From: Hymenobacter sp. 15J16-1T3B
GTDB lineage: Bacteria; Bacteroidota; Bacteroidia; Cytophagales; Hymenobacteraceae
DNA length: 38,606 nucleotides
NCBI RefSeq assembly: GCF_020711235.1
Contig: NZ_JAJFAV010000026.1
Span: 1-38,606 of the forward strand
Direction of reading: 5' to 3'
Both the position numbers and the translations under genes were made by a program. Below the pieces are notes generated by a model. The model saw only the letters and a list, made by a program, of their open reading frames with translations. It had not been told where the DNA came from and ran no database searches. This document shows positions 33,047-38,606 of this stretch, piece after piece. Every line of letters starts with the position of its first letter. Position 1 is the first letter of the stretch.

Positions 33047-33469
33047 CTAAGCCCCGAGCAGCGTCAGCACGATCCAGCGGCGGCCGCCGTCGTTGCGGTG
33101 TTCCCCAAGGTAGATGCCCTGCCAAGTGCCCAGGGCCAACTCGCCGTTGGCGACGGGCACCGTCACGCTGCTGCCGAGCAGGGCGGCTTTCAGGTGAGCG
33201 GGCATGTCGTCGGGGCCTTCCAGGGTGTGGCGGAAGTAAGGCGCGTTTTCAGGCACCGTGCGGTTGAAGAACTGCTCGAAGTCGTGGCGCACGGTGGGGT
33301 CGGCGTTTTCGTTGATCGAGAGGCTGGCCGAGGTATGCTGGATGAACACGTGCAGGGTGCCCGCCTTCACCTGCTCCAGCTCGGGCAGCTCGGCCGTCAC
33401 GAGGTCGGTGATGAGGTGAAAGCCGCGGCGCACGGCCGGCAAGCGCAGTCGTTTCTGAACGCAAATCAT
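33047..33469 (-). CDS. YjbQ family protein (secondary thiamine-phosphate synthase enzyme)
   Basis: 140 aa, full length. UPF0047/YjbQ motifs: GFHLITDLVTAELPE, GTLHVFIQHTSASLSINENADPTVRHDFE (the conserved H-T-S-A and E-N-A-D-P), HTLEGPDDMPAHLKAALLG, LGTWQGIYLGEHRN. Family members can complement thiamine-phosphate synthase loss at low efficiency, so the annotated name probably does not reflect the main role. ATG at 33469 begins the family N-terminus. Confidence 0.92.
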   Translation of the reverse strand: MICVQKRLRLPAVRRGFHLITDLVTAELPELEQVKAGTLHVFIQHTSASLSINENADPTVRHDFEQFFNRTVPENAPYFRHTLEGPDDMPAHLKAALLGSSVTVPVANGELALGTWQGIYLGEHRNDGGRRWIVLTLLGA

Positions 33470-33560
33470 ATCTGGTGCTTGGTCGTTGGGGCGTAGGGCC
33501 TGTCCGGTTCTGGCATCAGCACGCGCTAAGCGGTACACACCACCGACCCAGCCCCGAAAA

Positions 33561-35078
33561 TTACGGATTCACCCGCTCGTAGGCCCCCGGGTCGGGTGCG
33601 GTGCCGCGGCTGAGGTTGCGCAGGTCGCGGCTGAGGCCGGGCAGGGGTACGGCGCGGTTGCTGGCCGGCGAGAGGGTGTCGAGCCGGTAGTCGTAGCGGC
33701 CGGCGGCGGTTTCGGGCGTGCGCTTGAACTTGGGGTCGGTGTTGAGCAGGTTGCCGGCGCGGGCCAGGCCGGGCTTGCCACCGTTGTCGGCCGAGCCGAG
33801 GTACTCCTGGGTGCGTAGCACGCTGTTTTGCACGCTGATCTGACTTAGGTAACGGCTGCTGTTGTTGAAGAACAGCTCGTCGGCAATGGAGCCCCACACG
33901 ATGCAGTTCTGCAAGCTGATAACCGGGTTGATTTGCCGCGGCGGCACGCGCACCGGCAAGCCGTCGGAGAAAGTCAGCGAAGCCGTTTTGCGCTGAAACT
34001 GCGGGGTGTAGTTGGCGAAGGTGCAGTACTGCAGGTTGTAGATACCGCCCTGAAAGCCGCCCAGCGCGTACTCGCCGCAGTTGGTAAACAGCGAGTTGCG
34101 CACGTCGCAGTCGCCCGAGAAGCTCAGAATGCCGCCGCCGTCGAAGCTGTTGCCGAGGCTGGAGAAAGTCAGGCCCGCGCCGGAGATGTTGCGGAAGGTG
34201 GTGTTTTCTACCGTCACCTTCGGGAAAGGCTGCTGGGCATCGGGGTTCGAGAGCAGCAGGCCGTACGAGGCGTTCTTGATGTCGCAGTACCGGATTACGT
34301 GGTTGCGGCCGCTGCCCTCGGTCAGCGCAATGCCGATCCACTGCCCGGGCACGTCGTTGTAAAACTCCTCGCGCCGGTCGCCCTGGAAGCGCACAATGCG
34401 CCGGTCGTCGGGCTTCACCTCGCCGGTGGGCTGCAGGTTCGGGTTGATTTGCAGTTGGCCCGCCACCACCAACTGGGCCCCGGCGTGGCAAAACACCTGC
34501 GTGCCCTCCTCAATGGTCAGCGTGCAGTTCGGCCCGACCACCGTCTGGCCGTACAGCACGTGGGGCTTGTCGTTGCGCCAAACGGCGTTGCAGGGCAGCA
34601 GTTCGTCGATGTGGAAGTAGGCGTTTTGCCCAAAAGCCAGCAGTTTCACCTGCTGGTCGTTGCCGTTGGTGCGAAACAGCAGCTGGTCCTCGGTCAGGAA
34701 GGGCTTGTTGTCGGGCTGGTTGTTGACGCCCAGCGTGGCCTTGACCAGCACCAGCAGGCTGTCCTTGCCGCGGATGAGCACCTGTTGCCGCACGGCGCCC
34801 GAGTCGCCGTTGATGATGAGCTTATAGGGCTGGCCGTAGGGTCCGGCCAGCCGGATTTCTTCCACCTGCACGGCGCGCTTGTTGCGGTTGTACACCCACA
34901 GCCGCTTGGTGACGGTGCGCGTCTGCACAAACACGGTGTCAAACTTCACCGTGTCGGCCGAAAACTCCAGCCGGGCGCTGCCGTCGGTGGTCACCAGCTC
35001 CTCCTTCGGCTCGCAGCCGGGCAGCAGCACGGTGGCCAGCATGGAACACAACAACAGCAGCGGGAAAAGGTAGCGCAC
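33561..35078 (-). CDS. Lipoprotein with right-handed parallel beta-helix repeats
   Basis: 505 aa. Lipobox VLLPGC gives Cys22. Residues ~25-160 contain a beta-sandwich region (FSADTVKFDTVFVQTRTVTKRLWVYN..), like the DUF-type surface domains that follow Bacteroidota lipoboxes. Residues ~170-440 carry beta-helix rungs: CTLTIEEGTQVFCHAGAQLVV, HVIRYCDIKNASYGLLL, VTVENTTFRNISGAGLTFSS, DCDVRNSLFTNCG, ISLQNCIVWG. The end, APDPGAYERVNP, is the 'DxGAYE' terminus typical of choice-of-anchor Q proteins. Surface or periplasmic role is inferred; polysaccharide binding is possible but no catalytic residues are evident. Confidence 0.8.
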   Translation of the reverse strand: MRYLFPLLLLCSMLATVLLPGCEPKEELVTTDGSARLEFSADTVKFDTVFVQTRTVTKRLWVYNRNKRAVQVEEIRLAGPYGQPYKLIINGDSGAVRQQVLIRGKDSLLVLVKATLGVNNQPDNKPFLTEDQLLFRTNGNDQQVKLLAFGQNAYFHIDELLPCNAVWRNDKPHVLYGQTVVGPNCTLTIEEGTQVFCHAGAQLVVAGQLQINPNLQPTGEVKPDDRRIVRFQGDRREEFYNDVPGQWIGIALTEGSGRNHVIRYCDIKNASYGLLLSNPDAQQPFPKVTVENTTFRNISGAGLTFSSLGNSFDGGGILSFSGDCDVRNSLFTNCGEYALGGFQGGIYNLQYCTFANYTPQFQRKTASLTFSDGLPVRVPPRQINPVISLQNCIVWGSIADELFFNNSSRYLSQISVQNSVLRTQEYLGSADNGGKPGLARAGNLLNTDPKFKRTPETAAGRYDYRLDTLSPASNRAVPLPGLSRDLRNLSRGTAPDPGAYERVNP

Positions 35079-35236
35079 TGGTTAACGGGTTAAATGGTCG
35101 GGTTGCTAAAAGGCAGGCGGTTCCGGCAAATCGTGAAACAAGCGGCCCTGCGGCCAGCCAGCCATCTGACAATTCCAAAACACAAACCTACGCGTCAGGC
35201 GCTTAACGACGCAGCCCTCTTGCAAAGTGCCCGGAC

Positions 35237-35677
35237 TTAGCCAGCCGGCGGCAACTGGCTTTTGGTAAACGGCTGCTCGATCCAGGCGCGGGCAATACCG
35301 GGGTCGTCGAAGTACTGCGCGTCGGGGCGGTTGGTGTGGCCGGCCTCGTTGGCCATCTGCACGATGCGGGTCAGGGCCTGCAGGGCGCCGGGGTCCCGGG
35401 GGCGAATGATGGCCACTTTGTCGAGCTTGAGCTGCACGTAGCGCGGGTACCAGCGCTGGGTCAGCCACTGCATTTCGGGCTCGGCCGGGGTGGGTACGGT
35501 GCGAAAGTCCGACAGCCAGGCGCGCGTCTGGTGGCGTTCGGCCAGCAGCAGGGCCTGCCAGTAGCCCTCCCGGAATTCGCTGGGCGAGGCCGCGTCGCTC
35601 AGCCAACATACTTCCAGCAGCCGCAGGCGCGGCTCGTAGCTAATGCGTAAATGATTTGTTTCGTAAAGTTTAATCAT
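35237..35677 (-). CDS. STAS/SpoIIAA-like orphan protein, paralogue 3
   Basis: 146 aa from the ATG at 35677. It shares its layout with the genes at 11025-11426 and 16203-16625. The start is YEPRLRLLEVCWLSDAASPSEF, the middle AWLSDFRTVPTPAEPEMQWLTQRWYPRY, and the end AQYFDDPGIARAWIEQP. A conserved Asp (LSDF / LADQ / LLDA) falls at the same relative place in all three, where STAS proteins have their regulatory Ser/Asp region; this is inference. Function unknown. Confidence 0.6.
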   Translation of the reverse strand: MIKLYETNHLRISYEPRLRLLEVCWLSDAASPSEFREGYWQALLLAERHQTRAWLSDFRTVPTPAEPEMQWLTQRWYPRYVQLKLDKVAIIRPRDPGALQALTRIVQMANEAGHTNRPDAQYFDDPGIARAWIEQPFTKSQLPPAG

Positions 35678-35750
35678 ACAACAGGTATTCGGCACGCCGA
35701 GCAATTCCCGAAACGGGAAGTTACGCCAGTTGGTTTGTCCGGATAATAGA

Positions 35751-35780
35751 AACGCCGCAGCCCGGGAGGGCTGCGGCGTT
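35751..35780 (-). terminator. Intrinsic terminator after fumC
   Basis: Perfect 13-bp arms (AACGCCGCAGCCC and its complement) around a 4-nt loop, followed on the minus strand by TCTATTAT. It lies 25 bp past the fumC stop. Confidence 0.85.
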
Positions 35781-35804
35781 CTAACGCCCAGGGCGAGTTT
35801 TTAT

Positions 35805-37208
35805 TTAGCGGGGCAATTCGCCCACCATGTCCTCCGGGCGCAGCCATTCGTTGAACTGTTCCTCGGTGAGGTAGCCCAGCTTCAGGGCGGTTTCCTTTAG
35901 GGTACTGCCCTCGCGGTGGGCCGTCTGCGCAATTTCGGCTGCTTTGTAGTAGCCGATGTGCGGGTTCAGCGCCGTCACCAGCATCAGGGACGATTCCACG
36001 TGCTTGCGGATGTTGTCTTCCAAGGGGCGGATGCCCACGGCGCACTTGTCGTTGAACGACACGCACACGTCGCCGATGAGGCGGGCCGAGTGCAGGAAGT
36101 TGTAGATCATGACGGGCTTGAACACGTTCAGCTCGAAGTGCCCGTTCATGCCGCCGATGTTGATGGCCACGTCGTTGCCCATCACCTGCGCCGCTACCAT
36201 GGTCATGGCTTCCGACTGCGTGGGGTTCACCTTGCCGGGCATGATGGAGGAGCCGGGCTCGTTGTCGGGGATGAACAGCTCGCCGATGCCCGCGCGCGGC
36301 CCCGAGGCCAGCAGGCGGATGTCGTTGGCAATTTTCATCAGCGAGGCGGCCACCGTCTTGAGCGCGCCGTGGGCTTCCACGATGGCGTCGTGGGCAGCCA
36401 GGGCCTCAAACTTGTTTTCGGCCGTCACGAAGGGCAAGCCGGTCAGCTCGGCAATGTGCTTGGCCACGTTTTCCGAGTAGTTCGGGGGCGTGTTGATGCC
36501 GGTGCCCACGGCGGTGCCGCCCAGGGCCAGCTCCGAAAGGTGCGCCAGGGTGTTCTTAATGGCACGCAGGCCGTGGTCGAGCTGCGAGGCGTAGCCGCTG
36601 AACTCCTGCCCTACCGTCAGCGGGGTGGCGTCCATCAGGTGGGTGCGCCCGATCTTGACGATGTGCATGTACTCCTTGGACTTGGCGGCCAAGGTGTCGC
36701 GCAGCTTCTCGATGCCGGGAATGGTCACCTCCACCAGAATCTTGTAGGCCGCAATGTGCATGGCCGTCGGGAAGGTGTCGTTCGACGATTGCGACTTATT
36801 CACGTCGTCATTCGGCGCCAGGGCTTTCTTCTCGTCGAGCAGGTTGCCGCCCTGCAGCACGTGGCCACGGTAAGCTACCACCTCGTTCACGTTCATGTTC
36901 GACTGCGTGCCCGAACCCGTCTGCCACACCACCAGCGGAAACTGGTCGTCGAGCTTGCCGTCGAGGATTTCGTCGCACACGCGGCCAATCAGCTCGGCTT
37001 TTTCGGCCGGCAGCACGCCCGCGTCGCGGTTGGTGAGGGCGGCGGCTTTCTTCAGGTAAGCGAAGGCGCGGATAATTTCCTTGGGCATCCGGTTGATGTC
37101 CTGCGCAATCTGGAAGTTCTCGATGGAGCGTTGGGTTTGGGCGCCCCAGTAGGCGTCGGCGGGGACCTGCACGGTGCCCATGGTGTCTTTTTCGGTGCGG
37201 AATTGCAT
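35805..37208 (-). CDS. fumC: Class II fumarate hydratase
   Basis: 467 aa, full length. It catalyses reversible hydration of fumarate to malate in the TCA cycle, iron-independently and as a tetramer. Motifs: [51 protein letters not shown] (region 2), and the superfamily signature [17 protein letters not shown] with the catalytic Ser. The ATG at 37208 was chosen over a 28-codon extension because [11 protein letters not shown] is the family start. A -7 box TACCTTTG lies ~45 nt upstream. A terminator follows. Confidence 0.97.
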   Translation of the reverse strand: MQFRTEKDTMGTVQVPADAYWGAQTQRSIENFQIAQDINRMPKEIIRAFAYLKKAAALTNRDAGVLPAEKAELIGRVCDEILDGKLDDQFPLVVWQTGSGTQSNMNVNEVVAYRGHVLQGGNLLDEKKALAPNDDVNKSQSSNDTFPTAMHIAAYKILVEVTIPGIEKLRDTLAAKSKEYMHIVKIGRTHLMDATPLTVGQEFSGYASQLDHGLRAIKNTLAHLSELALGGTAVGTGINTPPNYSENVAKHIAELTGLPFVTAENKFEALAAHDAIVEAHGALKTVAASLMKIANDIRLLASGPRAGIGELFIPDNEPGSSIMPGKVNPTQSEAMTMVAAQVMGNDVAINIGGMNGHFELNVFKPVMIYNFLHSARLIGDVCVSFNDKCAVGIRPLEDNIRKHVESSLMLVTALNPHIGYYKAAEIAQTAHREGSTLKETALKLGYLTEEQFNEWLRPEDMVGELPR

Positions 37209-37250
37209 CAGGCGAACAGACTCGGTGAAACGATGGGAATTAGGCGCGGC

Positions 37251-37258
37251 AAAGGTAG
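37251..37258 (-). promoter_or_regulatory. -7 element of the fumC promoter
   Basis: The minus strand reads TACCTTTG, an exact TAnnTTTG match, 42 bp before the ATG at 37208. A well-spaced -33 TTG is not evident; the nearest is about 32 nt upstream. Confidence 0.5.
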
Positions 37259-37350
37259 CACGGGGCCGCGAAGCGGGGACGGTGTCGGGCAATAAAACCG
37301 GGCCTGCACCAGCGAGGAAAGCGGCATGCCAAAACCTGCTTTCCTATCTT

Positions 37351-37413
37351 GTAACCATGTTTACTTACCGGCCCAACTTTTATTTTATCAAACTAGTAAC
37401 AATATTTACTTAC
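37351..37413. repeat. Repeated dyad, possible tandem operator
   Basis: GTAACCATGTTTACTTAC (37351-37368) and GTAACAATATTTACTTAC (37396-37413) match at 16 of 18 positions with a 45-bp offset. Each has a GTAA...TTAC dyad (12 of 14 symmetric in the first). It could be the paired site of a regulator; none is encoded next to it. Confidence 0.5.
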
Positions 37414-37566
37414 TAACAATATTATTGATACTCAGCACGTAACAAGGACACTATTGCTCAATGCGCCGTGGAACATTCGAGTCAAGTGGGCTCAGGCGGC
37501 CGATTTGCGTATAGGCAGGTCAGGCCCCGCGGCCGTCCCGATGTTCCACTTCCAACCGACTGTACC

Positions 37567-37884
37567 ATGAGCACCATCAAGAAAGTCATCGAAGTGCTGG
37601 CCTCTTCCGACAAGAGCTTTGAAGACGCCCTGCAACGCGCCCTGACCGAAGCCAGCACCACCGTGCAGGGCATCAAGTCCATTTACATCAAGGACCAGAG
37701 CTGCCGGGTGCGCGACAACAAAATCGTGGAATACCGCATTACAGCCAAGATTTCCTTTGAAGTCATGCACCGTTGGGAGCCGACGCACGCGGGCGGCGCC
37801 ACCGTAGCGGAAGGCACGTCCGACACGCACCATCCCGGCGGCAGCGCTACTTCGGCCGAAAACGGCGGGGGGTACAGCGGCTAG
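37567..37884 (+). CDS. Dodecin family protein with a C-terminal extension
   Basis: 105 aa. The first ~68 residues are a typical dodecin: MSTIKKVIEVLASSDKSFED, then IKSIYIKDQSCRVRDNKIVEYRITAKISFEV. Dodecins assemble into hollow 12-mers that bind flavin or CoA and act as cofactor buffers. The remaining ~37 residues are Gly/Ser/His-rich and disordered, unusual for the family (~70 aa). The ATG at 37567 begins the family sequence. An AT-rich region lies upstream. A bidirectional hairpin follows. Confidence 0.88.
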   Translation: MSTIKKVIEVLASSDKSFEDALQRALTEASTTVQGIKSIYIKDQSCRVRDNKIVEYRITAKISFEVMHRWEPTHAGGATVAEGTSDTHHPGGSATSAENGGGYSG

Positions 37885-37903
37885 TCGTCCATTCGCCTGT
37901 AGC

Positions 37904-37950
37904 AGCGCGGCCCGGCGCGGCACTTTAGAGTTGCCGCGCCGGGCCGCGCT
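37904..37950. terminator. Bidirectional terminator-like palindrome
   Basis: Perfect 19-bp arms (AGCGCGGCCCGGCGCGGCA and its complement) around a 9-nt loop, between the convergent dodecin and TonB genes. No clear T-run, but position and stability fit a shared terminator. Confidence 0.7.
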
Positions 37951-37965
37951 CCGTTGTGGGCTGAC

Positions 37966-38606
37966 TTAGTGGAAGGGCACGTCGAGGCGCACAGCTTGGG
38001 CGGTGCGGCGGCCGTTGACGATGGCCGGCCGCCAAGCCGGACCTTCGCAAACCAGGCGGATAGCTTCTTCGTCGTACTCGGGGTTGACGCCGCGCACGAC
38101 CTGAATGTCGTGCACCGCCCCGTCGGCATCGACCATAAACTTGAGCTTCACGATGCCATCCGAGTGGGCCTGGCCGCCGATACCCGTTTCGGGACGGCGC
38201 TGCTCGCGGCGCAGGTAGCTGCGCAGGGCGGGGTAGCCCCCGACGGGAAAAGGAGCCAGCGCGGGCGCGGGCGGCAATTCGGCTTTGCGCTTGCTGGCTT
38301 CTTCCCGAAATACCCGCGCGGTTGCGGAATCGGCCGGCGCGGCGGGGGCCATGCGGCTCATGGCCATCAGCTTGGCCCGGCCCGAATCTACCATTTCGGC
38401 CGCCTTTCTGGCCGCGCCGGGCGCCGGGGCCGCAGCCACTGTCGCCGCTGCCGGCTGGCTGCTGTCGGCCACGGCGGGGGCATTGCTGGCCTTAACTTCC
38501 ACATTGGCCAAGAAGCCTTCAGCTTCTGAGGCGGCCGCCCGCCCAACGGGCGCTGCGGGACGACGGGCCGCCACCAGCGCCGGCCGCGTGCGGCGCTGCC
38601 GGCGGC
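37966..38606 (-). CDS. Energy transducer TonB, C-terminal part (gene cut by the window edge)
   Basis: The frame stays open to the last base of the window, so the N-terminus is missing; the valine codon at 38574 is probably internal. The visible N-terminal part is a Pro/Ala/Arg-rich linker. Residues ~105-200 form the TonB C-terminal fold: VKLKFMVDADGAVHDIQVVRGVNPEYDEEAIRLVC, then PAWRPAIVNGRRTAQAVRLDVPF. It would couple inner-membrane energy to outer-membrane TonB-dependent receptors, or belong to a TonB-terminated fusion protein, which is common in this phylum. The missing N-terminus would decide. Confidence 0.82.
   Translation of the reverse strand, partial: RRQRRTRPALVAARRPAAPVGRAAASEAEGFLANVEVKASNAPAVADSSQPAAATVAAAPAPGAARKAAEMVDSGRAKLMAMSRMAPAAPADSATARVFREEASKRKAELPPAPALAPFPVGGYPALRSYLRREQRRPETGIGGQAHSDGIVKLKFMVDADGAVHDIQVVRGVNPEYDEEAIRLVCEGPAWRPAIVNGRRTAQAVRLDVPFH

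Larger units (their letters stand above)
37209..37566. other. Divergent intergenic region fumC/dodecin
   Basis: 358 bp without a convincing gene; the short reading frames here look non-coding. It contains the fumC -7 element, an AT-rich island at 37341-37435, and the repeated dyad GTAAC-N-TTTACTTAC (listed separately). No clear TAnnTTTG element for dodecin was found. Confidence 0.6.

Noticed and set aside
35916-37295. Long plus-strand open frame (459 codons) opposite fumC
   Set aside because: Antisense shadow of fumC with no domain features.
37174-37416. Plus-strand 80-codon frame ending in two similar LVT-FTY phrases
   Set aside because: The similarity comes from the repeated DNA dyad; the first half is antisense to the fumC start.

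Overview
The window looks like a chromosomal segment of a GC-rich Bacteroidota of the order Cytophagales, most probably Hymenobacter or a close relative. Four things point there. The 5' end of a 16S rRNA gene at the left edge has a Bacteroidota-type start. There is a secreted protein with a type IX secretion (T9SS) C-terminal sorting domain. Promoters follow the Bacteroidota pattern TTG-N18-20-TAnnTTTG. The gene families (DUF4783, DUF6799, DUF3140, CbpA/CbpM, YcxB) are typical of this group. The genus is inferred from style and was not checked by a search. Coding DNA is very GC-rich, and the promoter islands stand out as AT-rich patches.

Layout. 1-930: start of a 16S rRNA gene on the minus strand, its leader with a boxA-like site, and four tandem rRNA promoters carried on a roughly 100-bp repeat. 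931-7100: periplasmic GH13 amylase (-), metallophosphoesterase lipoprotein and an overlapping exported protein (+), PlsC-type acyltransferase (-), NamA-type ene-reductase (-). 7100-11000: an MBOAT/SGNH O-acylation pair and a pirin (+). 11000-17200: a STAS-like orphan (-), serine hydrolase (+), SUKH-3 protein (+), a TetA-type MFS transporter with a GNAT acetyltransferase (-), a second STAS-like orphan (-), a VOC protein (+). 17200-24550: two small heat-shock proteins, a T9SS cargo protein, a small membrane protein (-), a GH25 lysozyme/RlpA/65-aa cluster, a DUF6799 protein (-), DUF3140, then cbpA-cbpM and an overlapping HAD-like gene. 24550-30750 (all -): nucleotidyltransferase-like gene overlapping a radical SAM gene, ZIP transporter, methyltransferase, lipoprotein, YcxB, NadC, DUF4783. 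30850-38606: gpmI with an overlapping lipoprotein (+), YjbQ, beta-helix lipoprotein, a third STAS-like orphan and fumC (all -), dodecin (+), and a TonB C-terminus cut by the window edge (-).

Most of this is housekeeping and stress physiology: central metabolism (gpmI, fumC, nadC, amylase), proteostasis (two Hsp20, CbpA/CbpM), envelope work (MBOAT/SGNH, PlsC, GH25, RlpA, TonB) and many small exported proteins. No phage, transposase, CRISPR array or tRNA was seen. The items most worth a second look are the repeat-borne rRNA promoter array, the radical SAM/nucleotidyltransferase two-gene unit, the three dispersed STAS-like paralogues, a lone SUKH-3 protein, start codons placed at the expected transcription start (leaderless mRNAs), and a repeated dyad in the AT-rich island upstream of the dodecin gene.
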